Below are positions 1 to 10,600 of a stretch of DNA of 56,741 bases, piece after piece. The stretch is taken from contig DASTJE010000144.1 in NCBI GenBank assembly GCA_035716845.1, positions 1 to 56,741 of the forward strand. The letters run 5' to 3'. This DNA comes from CADEEN01 sp035716845 (GTDB lineage Bacteria; Pseudomonadota; Gammaproteobacteria; Burkholderiales; Burkholderiaceae_C). The translations under genes were made by a program, and so were the position numbers. The notes beneath the pieces are model-generated. The model saw nothing but the letters and a program-made list of their open reading frames with translations, was not told the origin of the DNA and made no database searches. Positions within the stretch are counted from its first letter, which is position 1, and each line of letters begins with the position of its first letter.

Positions 1-1808
<1,808 letters not shown>

Positions 1809-2065
1809 GCGGATCCTTGGGCGAGCGAGGTGTGGCGATCGGTGGCGCCGCACGCAGTCATCCGGCCGGCGGCGCGCGAGCGCATGAAGCGCACGACAAC
1901 ACACGGTTCGGCCCTGCGGGCGAAGCGAGAAAGAGGCAAGCTGGCGTGACCGATTCGCGTGTGCAGCCCTTGCGGGGAAGGGTGGCCTCGATGTCTGAAC
2001 CCGTGTCGCGGGTGGCCGGGGCCCGGAGGTGCTGCTGTCACTCTTGCCGATGCAACAAACGAAAT

Positions 2066-2094
2066 ATTATCGCCGACCGCCGCATGCGCGTCAA
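2066..2094 (-). promoter_or_regulatory. sigma70 promoter for rpoD overlapping the dnaG stop codon
   Basis: On the minus strand a TTGACG -35 (2089-2094) is followed after exactly 17 bp by a GATAAT -10 (2066-2071). The -35 overlaps the dnaG TGA (2091-2093). The predicted transcript starts near 2059, giving an rpoD leader of about 250 nt. I see no gene in that leader. The promoter would let rpoD be made independently of dnaG. It is inferred from sequence match only. Confidence 0.6.
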
Positions 2095-3923
2095 AGCGTC
2101 GAGGACGACGTTTCCAACAGACGGATGCGCCGCTGCAGCGCTTCGCGCTGGGCGTACAGCGAGGGCATGGCGCGCAAGGCCTCGGGCTCGCGGCCCGCAG
2201 CCTCGGCCAGGGCCGTCAGGCGGGCGTCGATCGCGCCCAGGTGCAGGCGGTCGAGCAGCACGCGCAGGTCGTCCTCGCTCGCCGCCTGGTCGTCGCCCTC
2301 GTCGAGCCGCAGCGGCGCCACGGACTGGCTCAAGTCGGCTTCGGCCAGCAGACTCGCACGTACCGCCGCCCATGGGCGCGGACCGTGCTCGACGATGTCG
2401 CGTTCGAGCCAGGCGACCAGGCTGCCGTGCGGCGCCGGAAGGCCATGCAGGAGTTCGTGATCCTCGGCAGTGAGGCGATCCCACCAGGTCGGCTGGGTCA
2501 GCAGCATCCGGACGATGAGATCGTGCGGCCGGGTTGGCGCACGTCGCGTGGCGGCAAAGCTGCCGGCGTGTCGCGCTCCCGACATGGGAGGCCGTGCCGG
2601 AGAGCGCGCCGAGGCCTGTGCGGCACCCCAGGCGGTGGCCAGTTCGCCGTCGGGCAGTCCTGCCGCCTTGTTGATTTCGACGAGCATCTGCTGCTTGAGC
2701 GCGCCGGCAGGCAGGGCGTTCCACAGCGGCCGGGCCTGGGTGAGGAAGCGGGCGCGCCCCTCAGGCATGCCCAGGTCGCAAGCGTCTCGCGCCACGTCGA
2801 CGATCTGGCGCGACAGCGGCACGGCCTGGGCCAGTGCGCGCTCGAACGCCGGCGCGCCCAGCTCGCGCACGTACGAGTCCGGATCGTGCTCCGGCGGCAG
2901 GAAGAGAAAGCGGATCGTGCGCAGGTCGGTCGCGTGCGGCAGCGCCGCTTCGAGGGCGCGCGTGGCCGCCCGGCGCCCGGCGGCGTCGCCGTCGAAGCTG
3001 AAGACGACGCTGTCGGTGAACCGGAAGAGCTTGCGCACATGCTCTTCGGTGCAGGCGGTGCCCAGGGTGGCCACGGCGTTGTCAAATCCGGACTGCGCCA
3101 ATGCCACCACGTCCATGTAGCCCTCGACGACGAGCGCATGGCCGCGGGCGCGGATGCCGGCGCGCGACTCGTGCAGCCCGTACAGCTCGCGTCCCTTGAC
3201 GAACACGGGCGTCTCGGGGGAGTTGAGGTACTTGGGCTCGCCCTGGTCGAGCACCCGGCCGCCAAAGCCGATGGTCTCGCCCTGAACGTTGCGAATGGGG
3301 AACATGACGCGATCGCGGAAGCGGTCGTAGCGACGCGTGGCGCCGTCGTCGCCTTCGGGCTGCTCGATCAGCAGGCCGGCGAGGACGAGTTGCGGGTCGT
3401 CGTACTGGGCAAAGGCGCTGGCCAGCCCATGCCAGCCGGCCGGTGCGTAGCCCAGGCCGAAGCGCGCGGCGATCTCGCCGGTGAGGCCGCGGCGCTTGAG
3501 GTAGTCGATCGCGCGCGCGCTGGCCTTGAGCTGCTGACGGTAGTGCGCAGCAGCCTTCTCGAGCACGTCGACGAGGGTGGCTTGCTGCTGGCGCTGAAGG
3601 ACCGCGGCACGCCGCTCGTCCTCGTCGCGCGCATCGTCGGGGACTTGCAGGCCGACCTGCTGGGCCAGCTCGGTGACGGCGTCACGAAAGCTGGCGCCCG
3701 TGTGCTCGGTCAGGAAACGTATCGCGTCACCCGACGCTCCGCAGCCGAAGCAGTAGTAGAACTGCTTGCTCGGGCTGACCGAGAAGCTCGGCGACTTCTC
3801 ACCGTGGAAGGGGCACAGCCCCATCAGGTTGGCGCCACCCTTCTTGAGCTGTACGTGACGTCCGACGACGTCGACGATGTCGACGCGCGCGAGGAGTTCG
3901 GCGATGAATCCGGGGGGGATCAC
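2091..3923 (-). CDS. dnaG: DNA primase DnaG
   Basis: Primase makes the RNA primers for chromosomal replication and is recruited by the DnaB helicase. At 610 aa it is of normal length. The N-terminal CHC2 zinc-binding domain is intact, with C37-x2-H40-x17-C58-x2-C61. The TOPRIM catalytic core carries E267 in VVEGYMDVV and the metal-binding D311/D313 in SFDGDAAGRR. The last 150 or so residues match the helicase-interaction domain in position. The start is GTG at 3921-3923 and has no strong ribosome site. It lies 53 bp downstream of an H-NS-like gene; the usual operon partner rpsU is not adjacent. rpoD follows with its own promoter. Confidence 0.97.
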   Translation of the reverse strand: MIPPGFIAELLARVDIVDVVGRHVQLKKGGANLMGLCPFHGEKSPSFSVSPSKQFYYCFGCGASGDAIRFLTEHTGASFRDAVTELAQQVGLQVPDDARDEDERRAAVLQRQQQATLVDVLEKAAAHYRQQLKASARAIDYLKRRGLTGEIAARFGLGYAPAGWHGLASAFAQYDDPQLVLAGLLIEQPEGDDGATRRYDRFRDRVMFPIRNVQGETIGFGGRVLDQGEPKYLNSPETPVFVKGRELYGLHESRAGIRARGHALVVEGYMDVVALAQSGFDNAVATLGTACTEEHVRKLFRFTDSVVFSFDGDAAGRRAATRALEAALPHATDLRTIRFLFLPPEHDPDSYVRELGAPAFERALAQAVPLSRQIVDVARDACDLGMPEGRARFLTQARPLWNALPAGALKQQMLVEINKAAGLPDGELATAWGAAQASARSPARPPMSGARHAGSFAATRRAPTRPHDLIVRMLLTQPTWWDRLTAEDHELLHGLPAPHGSLVAWLERDIVEHGPRPWAAVRASLLAEADLSQSVAPLRLDEGDDQAASEDDLRVLLDRLHLGAIDARLTALAEAAGREPEALRAMPSLYAQREALQRRIRLLETSSSTL

Positions 3924-3976
3924 CGCCGCAGTCTAGCGAACCGGGCTGGCGCCCAGCCGCCGCAGGCGGACCGGCG

Positions 3977-4291
3977 TCAGACGGCGAAGTCGGCGAGCTT
4001 CCTGCCGGAGGCGAGTGCGGCCTTGAGCCAGCGGGGTTGCAGGCCGCGCCCGCTCCAGGTTTCACCCGTGGCCGCGTTGCGGTACTTTGCTGCCACCTTG
4101 CCCGTGGAGCGCGACGCGGCGGCGGCGCGTGCCTTCCTGGGGCGCGCGCCGATGTCGGCCAGCGTCAGGCCGTGCTCGGCCATCAGCGTCTGGATCTGGG
4201 CGATTGCATTGGCACGCTGGGCGCGCTGCGCCTCTTCGATCTGCTTCTCCAGAGCGGCCTTTTGGGCCAGCAATTCCGTCAATTGGGCCAT
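3977..4291 (-). CDS. H-NS family nucleoid-associated protein
   Basis: A 104-aa DNA-binding protein of the H-NS/BpH3 type, which coats AT-rich DNA and silences transcription. The N-terminal half is a heptad-rich helix starting MAQLTELLAQKAALEKQIEE, fitting the oligomerisation coiled coil. A basic linker (ARPRKARAAAASRSTG) leads to the C-terminal DNA-binding motif ATGETWSGRGLQPRWLKAAL, with the conserved TWSGRG loop. ATG at 4289-4291 is preferred because a longer reading frame would run through a perfect operator-like inverted repeat at 4309-4324. It sits directly upstream of dnaG on the same strand, so some dnaG transcription may come from its promoter. Confidence 0.9.
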   Translation of the reverse strand: MAQLTELLAQKAALEKQIEEAQRAQRANAIAQIQTLMAEHGLTLADIGARPRKARAAAASRSTGKVAAKYRNAATGETWSGRGLQPRWLKAALASGRKLADFAV

Positions 4292-4308
4292 GGCTGTAGG
4301 GTCTTGAG

Positions 4309-4324
4309 TTTCCAATACTGGAAA
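4309..4324. repeat. Operator-like inverted repeat upstream of the H-NS gene
   Basis: TTTCCA-ATAC-TGGAAA is a perfect 6-bp inverted repeat with a 4-bp spacer. It lies 18 bp upstream of the H-NS start codon and next to a minus-strand TATATT that could be a -10. It is a candidate binding site for autoregulation or for a dimeric repressor; the protein is unknown. Confidence 0.45.
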
Positions 4325-4364
4325 TATACCCATTCGACAGGCGCGGCGGACGCGGGAGTTTGAA

Positions 4365-5393
4365 TTACTTGTATCCGACGCGGTCCAGAATCTGCTGGAC
4401 CCTTATCTGATTCATGCCGACGACTGCCGTCGGAATGGTTTCCCGCTTGAAAGTGCCGAGGGCCTGAAGCGCCGGATTGTTCACCTTCACGGTGGGGACT
4501 GCCGGCCATTCGTTGTTGCCGTCGGCCAAGTAGATCTGGGCTTGGTCCGACGCCAGGTACTCGAGGAACTTGACCGCGGCGTCCCGATTCCTGGCATGGC
4601 GGGCGATACCGCCGCCGGCGATGTTCACGTGGGTGCCGAAGCTGGCCTGGTTCGGAAACACGACCCCCACCTTCTCGATGACGGCCTTGTCCTCGGGTTT
4701 GTCCGAGCGCATCAGGCGCGCCAGGTAGTAGGTATTCGTGATCGCAATGCCGCACTCACCGGAGGCGACGGCCTTGATCTGGTCCGTATCGCCACCCTTG
4801 GGCGGTCGCGCCATGTTGGACGCCATGCCGGCCAGCCAACGCTCCGTGGCCACCGGCCCCAGGTGCTCCATCATCGAGCCGAAGAGCGACAGGTTGTAGG
4901 GATGGGAGCCCGAGCGGGTGCACAGCCTGCCCTTGTTCTTGGCGTCGGCGAGTTCCTCGTAGGTGTCGACGTCGGCAGGCTGGACGGCGCCCTTGGCGTA
5001 GACCACGACGCGGGCCCGGGTCGAGAAACCGAACCACTGGGGGCCCTGACCGCTGTCCTTGCCGCGCAGCGCCGCAGGAATTCGAGATTCGAGGAGGTTG
5101 CTCTTGACGGGCTGGAACAGGCCGTCGATTTCGGCTTTCCAGAGCCGCGCAGCGTCCACGAGGAGAATTACGTCTGCAGGGCTTGCCGCGCCCTCGGTTT
5201 TCAGGCGGGCGAGGATTCCGGCATCGTCGGAATCAATGCGGTTGATGCGGATGCCGGTGAGTTTGGTGAAGTTCTCGTAGAGGGCCTCGTCGGTCTGATA
5301 ATGGCGGGCCGAATACAGATTCAACGTGGATTGGGCGTGGGCGGCGAGCGGCAATGCAGCGGCAATGGCGAGTGCCACGGTCAGGCGTTTCAT
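4365..5393 (-). CDS. Iron(III) ABC transporter substrate-binding protein, FbpA/FutA-like
   Basis: Periplasmic binding protein of the ferric-iron (FbpA/FutA) family that captures Fe(3+) and hands it to a membrane ABC transporter. It is 342 aa. The start MKRLTVALAIAAALPLAAHA is a typical Sec signal peptide with a cleavage site after AHA. The mature protein begins QSTLNLYSARHYQTDEALYE, whose YSARHY segment is typical of the family. The pair of tyrosines in AITNTYYLARLMRS fits metal coordination. A GGAG ribosome site precedes ATG 5391-5393. No permease or ATPase gene adjoins it, so it is an orphan here. The Fur-box-like palindrome just upstream supports an iron role. Substrate specificity is inferred from the family. 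Confidence 0.9.
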   Translation of the reverse strand: MKRLTVALAIAAALPLAAHAQSTLNLYSARHYQTDEALYENFTKLTGIRINRIDSDDAGILARLKTEGAASPADVILLVDAARLWKAEIDGLFQPVKSNLLESRIPAALRGKDSGQGPQWFGFSTRARVVVYAKGAVQPADVDTYEELADAKNKGRLCTRSGSHPYNLSLFGSMMEHLGPVATERWLAGMASNMARPPKGGDTDQIKAVASGECGIAITNTYYLARLMRSDKPEDKAVIEKVGVVFPNQASFGTHVNIAGGGIARHARNRDAAVKFLEYLASDQAQIYLADGNNEWPAVPTVKVNNPALQALGTFKRETIPTAVVGMNQIRVQQILDRVGYK

Positions 5394-5438
5394 GGTCGAT
5401 GAGCTCCGTTTCAAGTGCCGGGCCATCGTACCACAGTA

Positions 5439-5457
5439 AATGCGAATGATTCGCGTT
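5439..5457. promoter_or_regulatory. Candidate Fur box
   Basis: The perfect palindrome GCGAAT-G-ATTCGC (5442-5454) lies in an AT-enriched flank about 50 bp upstream of the iron-binding protein gene. It resembles Fur boxes built on GAATGATTC cores. Its position before an Fe(3+) binding protein makes iron-responsive repression plausible. Confidence 0.5.
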
Positions 5458-5487
5458 TGACTTGACCTGCCGCAACATCGCGCCAGG

Positions 5488-5760
5488 TCACGGCGCCGGC
5501 GGCACGTACCCCGCCGGCTTGTCCGCGCCTTCGCCGAAGAAGAACTGCTCCATCTGGCGGGCAAGGTACTGACGAGCACGCGCGTCGGCCAAATTGAGCC
5601 GGTTCTCGTTCACGAGCATCGTCTGATGACGCTTCCAGACCTCGAAGGCCTCCTTGCTCACGCCCTCGTAGATCCTCTTGCCGAGTTCGCCCGGGTACGG
5701 CGGGTAGGAAAGGCCCTCGGCTTCCTTCTTCAAGTAGACGCACTGAACCATGCGGGTCAT
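5488..5760 (-). CDS. yggX: Fe(2+)-trafficking / oxidative damage protection protein YggX
   Basis: A small cytoplasmic protein (90 aa) of the YggX family, linked to protection of Fe-S clusters and to iron trafficking under oxidative stress. The family signature begins VQCVYLKKEAEGL with the conserved Cys7, followed by PPYPGELGKRIYEGVSKEAF and the helical segment WKRHQTMLVNENRLNL. The first ATG (5758-5760) is chosen because CGGAG lies 8 nt upstream; a second Met is three codons in. It lies 16 bp after argA on the same strand and upstream of the iron-binding protein gene, a grouping that fits iron metabolism. Confidence 0.95.
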   Translation of the reverse strand: MTRMVQCVYLKKEAEGLSYPPYPGELGKRIYEGVSKEAFEVWKRHQTMLVNENRLNLADARARQYLARQMEQFFFGEGADKPAGYVPPAP

Positions 5761-5776
5761 GGGTTTGCTCCGGTGA

Positions 5777-7129
5777 TCACTTCAATGTCTTGACCAGCAC
5801 CTGCGAGCGCCGGTCCCAGTTGTACTTGCGCTTGCGCGCCTCGGGAAGCCAGTCAGGATCGGCCGGCTGGAACCCACGCTTGAGGAACCAATGCATCGTG
5901 CGCGTCGTCAGCACGAAGATGCTGGACAGGCCCATCGCCCGTGCGCGCTGCTCGACGCGCTTGAGGATCCGTTCGCCGTCACCCTCGCCCTGGACCGCCG
6001 GGCTCACCGTCAAGGCCGCCATCTCGGCCGTACCGTTCTCGGGGTAGGGGTAGAGCGCGGCGCAACCGAAGATCACCCCGTCGTGCTCGATCACCGTGTA
6101 GTTCGCGATGTCGCGCTCGATCTCGGTACGCTCGCGGCGCACCAGGGTGCCGTCACGTTCGAACGGTTCGATCAGCTGCAGGATGCCGCCGACGTCGTCG
6201 CTCGTGGCCTCGCGAAGGCTCTCCAGCTTCTCGTCGACCACCATGGTGCCGATGCCGTCGTGGGTGTACACCTCCTGCAGCAGGGCGCCATCCACCGCGA
6301 ACGGCAGGATGTGGGACCGCTCGACACCTTCCCGGCAGGCCTTGACGCAATGGCGCAGGTAGAAGGCCACGTCGGTCGGCTGCGTGGGCTGCGGCAATGC
6401 GGCCAGCAGTCGCTCTGCATCGGCCAGCGCCAATTCGGTGTCGATGGGGCTGTCCGGATCGTTCTGGTTTTCGCGCACGCCGGCCACTTCCGTCAGGAAG
6501 AGGAGTTTGTCGGCCTGCAACGCGATCGCCGTGGACGTGGCCACGTCTTCCATCGCCAGGTTGAAGGCCTCCCCCGTGGGCGAGAACCCGAACGGCGACA
6601 GCAGCACGACGGCTCCCGTGTCGATGGCGCGGCGGATGGCCATGGCGTCGACCTTGCGCACGACGCCGCTGTGCATGAAGTCGATGCCGTCGATGATGCC
6701 CACGGGCCGGGCCGTGAGGAAGTTGCCCGAGACCACGCGCACCGTCGCATTGGCCATCGGCGTGTTCGGCAGGCCCTGCGAGAACGCGGCCTCGATCTCG
6801 AAGCGCAGTTGCCCCGCCGCCTCCTGGGCCGAATCGAGCGCGACCGCGTCGGTGATCCGAAGACCGTGGCTGAAGCGCTCCGGGTGTCCCTTGGCGCGAA
6901 GCTGGTCGCTCACCTGGGGGCGGAAGCCATGCACCAGCACCAGCTTGATGCCCATCGCCTGCAGGATCGCGAGGTCCTGCGCGAACGCGCTGAGCTTGCC
7001 TGCGGCGATGCCTTCGCCAGAAATCGCCACGACGAAGGTCTTTCCACGGTAGGCGTGGATGTAGGGCGCGACCGAGCGGAACCACGGCACGAAGGTGTGC
7101 GGGAAGACGACGGCGGCGGGCATGTTCAT
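5777..7129 (-). CDS. argA: Amino-acid N-acetyltransferase (N-acetylglutamate synthase) ArgA
   Basis: Catalyses acetyl-CoA + L-glutamate to N-acetylglutamate, the first step of arginine synthesis, and is normally feedback-inhibited by arginine. At 450 aa it has the classical ArgA layout. An N-terminal amino-acid-kinase-like domain carries FVVAISGEGIAAGKLS and LVLVHGFRPQVSDQL. A C-terminal GNAT domain begins near residue 310 (LREATSDDVGGILQLIEPFE) and carries the acetyl-CoA motif VSPAVQGEGDGERILKRVE. Two Met codons (1 and 3) are possible starts and neither has a clear ribosome site. It heads the argA-yggX pair. Confidence 0.96.
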   Translation of the reverse strand: MNMPAAVVFPHTFVPWFRSVAPYIHAYRGKTFVVAISGEGIAAGKLSAFAQDLAILQAMGIKLVLVHGFRPQVSDQLRAKGHPERFSHGLRITDAVALDSAQEAAGQLRFEIEAAFSQGLPNTPMANATVRVVSGNFLTARPVGIIDGIDFMHSGVVRKVDAMAIRRAIDTGAVVLLSPFGFSPTGEAFNLAMEDVATSTAIALQADKLLFLTEVAGVRENQNDPDSPIDTELALADAERLLAALPQPTQPTDVAFYLRHCVKACREGVERSHILPFAVDGALLQEVYTHDGIGTMVVDEKLESLREATSDDVGGILQLIEPFERDGTLVRRERTEIERDIANYTVIEHDGVIFGCAALYPYPENGTAEMAALTVSPAVQGEGDGERILKRVEQRARAMGLSSIFVLTTRTMHWFLKRGFQPADPDWLPEARKRKYNWDRRSQVLVKTLK

Positions 7130-7221
7130 TGCCGCGGATTGTGCCGCAGGGACATCTGGGGATTGACGCGCGGGACCGCTGGAGCGAACGATGAACGCCC
7201 CGAAGCCGAAGGAGCATGTGG

Positions 7222-7614
7222 ATGAAAAGCTACGACGATGTCTACCGGACCCCGGGAGCGTTCAGCTGGAACGAACTGACGACGAGCGATCCGGAGGCCG
7301 CGGCGGCCTTCTACGGCGCGCTCTTCGGCTGGACGTTCGAGAGCATGGACGTGGGCATGCCGTATCGCGTCATCAAGGCAGGCGGCACTGCGGTGGGCGG
7401 CCTCATGGGCCAGCCGCCGGGCAGTGATGCGCTGCCCATCACCTGGGGAAGCTACGTCACGGTGGCCGATGCGGACGCGACGGCTCGGCGCTGCGTTGAA
7501 CTCGGTGGCAGGGTGGTGCACGGCCCCGCTGACATTCCGAACGTGGGGCGCTTCGTGGTGATGGTGGATCCGCAGGGCGCGGTGATTCACGCCATCGCCT
7601 ACGCCGGCGGGTGA
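7222..7614 (+). CDS. VOC (glyoxalase/bleomycin-resistance fold) family protein
   Basis: A 130-aa single-domain protein of the vicinal oxygen chelate superfamily. Its opening motif (PGAFSWNELTTSDPEAAAAF, then YGALFGW) and closing motif (RFVVMVDPQGAVIHAI) are typical. Relatives include glyoxalases, dioxygenases and uncharacterised single-domain proteins; the substrate cannot be told. ATG at 7222 is preferred over the one at 7216 because GGAG ends 7 nt before 7222 and only 1 nt before 7216. It lies alone between divergent argA and downstream hrpA, with 32 bp to hrpA. Confidence 0.85.
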   Translation: MKSYDDVYRTPGAFSWNELTTSDPEAAAAFYGALFGWTFESMDVGMPYRVIKAGGTAVGGLMGQPPGSDALPITWGSYVTVADADATARRCVELGGRVVHGPADIPNVGRFVVMVDPQGAVIHAIAYAGG

Positions 7615-7624
7615 TTGCGGCGGC

Positions 7625-7641
7625 GCGCGGATAATCCGCGC
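7625..7641 (+). promoter_or_regulatory. GATAAT -10 inside a GC-arm dyad, immediately before hrpA
   Basis: GCGCGG-ATAAT-CCGCGC is a perfect 6-bp inverted repeat that embeds the -10-like GATAAT (7630-7635). Initiation 7 nt downstream would fall about 4 nt before the hrpA GTG at 7647, with no ribosome site between. No good -35 is seen. It could instead be a weak terminator hairpin for the VOC gene, but no T-run follows. Confidence 0.4.
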
Positions 7642-7646
7642 CCGCC

Positions 7647-10600
7647 GTGGCCGTTGCCTCCTCGCTGCCCATCACGTTTCCCGAATCGCTGCCGGTCTCG
7701 GCACGGCGCGAGGAAATCGTGCGCGCCTTCGCCGCGCATCCGGTGATCGTGGTGTGCGGAGAGACCGGTTCGGGCAAGACCACCCAACTTCCGAAGATCG
7801 CCCTGTCCCTCGGGCGCGGCAGGGTGCACGGCGGCGGCCTGATCGGACACACGCAACCGCGCCGCATCGCCGCCTCGAGCGTGGCCAAGCGCATCGCGGA
7901 GGAATTGAACACACCCCTCGGCGAGGTGGTGGGCTACAAGGTGCGGTTCCAGGACCGCCTGCAGCATGGTGCGAGCGTCAAGCTGATGACCGATGGGATC
8001 CTGCTGGCCGAAACGCAGGCCGATCCCGAGCTGCGCGCCTACGACACGCTGATCATCGACGAGGCCCACGAGCGCAGCCTCAACATCGACTTCCTGCTCG
8101 GGTACCTGCGACAGCTGCTGCCGCGACGGCCGGACCTCAAGGTCATCGTCACATCGGCCACGATCGACGCCGAACGATTCGCGCGGCACTTCGCCAGCGC
8201 GCGCGGGCCCGCACCGGTGATCCAGGTGTCGGGCCGGATGTTCCCGGTGGAGCAGCGCTGGCGGCCCTTCGAGGAGAGCCGCGAGTTCGACCTGAACGAC
8301 GCCATCGTCGATGCCGTGGATGAGCTCTGGCGCGAGGGCAGCGGCGACATCCTCGTCTTCCTGCCCGGCGAGCGCGAGATCCGCGAGGCCGCCGATCGCC
8401 TGCACAAGCACCTCGCGCAGCACGGCGTGGCGGGGCGCCGCGGCGGACCGCCGCCCGACGTCCTGCCGCTGTTCGCGCGCCTGTCGCAAGCCGAGCAGGA
8501 GCGGGTCTTCAATCCCGGGCAAGGGCGGCGCATCGTGCTGGCCACCAATGTGGCGGAGACGTCGCTCACGGTGCCGGGCATCCGCTACGTGATCGATTCG
8601 GGCCTGGCCCGCGTCAAGCGCTACAGCTATCGCAGCAAGGTCGAGCAGCTGCAGGTCGAGCCGATCAGCCAGGCCGCGGCCCAGCAGCGCGCCGGGCGCT
8701 GCGGACGCGTCGCCAACGGCGTGTGCATCCGGCTCTACGACGAGAAGGACTTCGCAGGCCGTGCGCCTTTCACCGATCCGGAAATCCTGCGCTCGTCGCT
8801 GGCCGGCGTGATCCTTCGCATGAAGAGCCTGCGGCTCGGACCGGTGGAGGACTTCCCATTTCTCGAGCCGCCGCCGCGCAAGGCGATCGCGGACGGCTAC
8901 GCCCTGCTGGCCGAACTCAACGCAGTGGACGAGGCGAACGAACTCACCCCCATCGGCCAGGAACTGGCCCGGCTGCCCCTGGACCCGCGCGTGGGCCGCA
9001 TGATCCTGGAAGCCCGCCACCGGCAGGCCTTGTCCGAGGTGCTCGTCATCGCGGCGGCACTGTCGGTGCAGGACGTGCGCGATCGTCCGCTCGACAGGCA
9101 GCAGATTGCCGACGAGAGGCACCGGCTGTTCGACGATGAGAAGAGCGAATTCCTGGGCACGCTGCGGCTGTGGCAGTGGATCGAGGAAGGACGCGGGCAC
9201 GTGCGGCACGCCTTGCAGGCGCCGCCCTCGCGCGGTGCCGTTGCACCGTCGGGGACTGCGCGGCCGGCGGCCGGCATGGACGCCCGTCCGAGCCCGGCGC
9301 ACAAGCTCAGCAACCGTCAGCAGGAGCAGCGCCTGCGCGAGCAGTTCATCAGCCCGCGCCGCGTGCGCGAGTGGCGCGACATCCACAGCCAGCTGCACAC
9401 CGTGGTGGCCGAGCACGGCTGGCGCCTGAACGGCACGCCCGCCACCTACGAGCAGTTGCACCTGTCGTTGTTGTCCGGCCTGCTGGGCAACGTCGGCTGC
9501 AGGAGCGACGACGACGAGTGGTACCTCGGCGCGCGCGGCATCAAGTTCTGGCGCCACCCCGCCGCCAACCTCAGCAGGCGGCCCGGCCGCTGGGTCGTCT
9601 GCGCCGAGCTGGTGGAAACCACGCGCCTGTTCGGTCGCGGCCTCGCGGCGATCGAGCCGCACTGGCTGCCCCAGATCGCCGGCCACCTGCTGAAGACCCA
9701 GCTGCTCGAGCCGCACTGGGAGAAGAAGGCAGCGGAAGTGGTGGCGCTGGAACGGGCCACGCTGTACGGGATCGTGGTCTACAGCAACCGGCGCGTCAAC
9801 TTCGGGCGGGTCGACCCGAAGGCAGCCCGCGAGATCTTCATCCGCCATGCGCTCGTGGAGGGCGAGTGGGACACGAAGCTGACCTTCCTGGCGCACAACC
9901 GCAAGCTGATCTCCCAGGTGCAGGACCTGGAGCACAAGCAGCGCCGCCAGGACGTGCTGGTGGACGACGAACTGATCCACTCCTTCTACGACCAGCAGCT
10001 GCCCGGCGACGTGTGTTCGGGCGCTGGCCTGGAGCGCTGGTACCGCGACGAGGTGAAGAAGCAGCCGAAGCTCCTGCAGCTCACGCGCGAGGAGCTGATG
10101 CGTCACGAGGCCGCCGGCATCACCACGGCCGCGTTCCCGCGCACGATCCGTCTGGGAGGCGTGGACTGCGCGGCCAGCTACCTGCACGAACCCGGCGATG
10201 CCCGGGACGGGGTCACCGTCAGCGTGCCGATCTATGCGCTCAACCAGGTCAGCGAGGAACGGTGCGAATGGCTGGTGCCCGGCATGCTGCCGGCCAAGGT
10301 GATGGCGCTGTGCAAGAGCCTGCCCCAGAAGCCGCGCGCGCGCCTGGTGCCGCTGCCCGACGCAGTGGCCGAGTTCTGCGCCCTGATGAGCTTCGCGCAA
10401 GGCTCGCTGGTGGACGCGCTGCTCAAGGCGGTGCGCGACCGCACCCAGCTCGCCGTGCAGCGCAACGACTTCAAGCTGGACCAGCTGGCGCCGCACCTGT
10501 TCATGAACTTCCGCGTCGTCGACGAGAACGGCCGGCAGCTTGGCATGGGCCGCAACCTGGCCGCGCTCAAGGCCGAGCTGGGGGGGCAGGCCCGATCGGC

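Noticed and set aside
1809..2090. A small gene in the 282-bp gap between dnaG and rpoD
   Set aside because: The frames there lack a ribosome site and a recognisable product. The region is better read as a promoter and leader.
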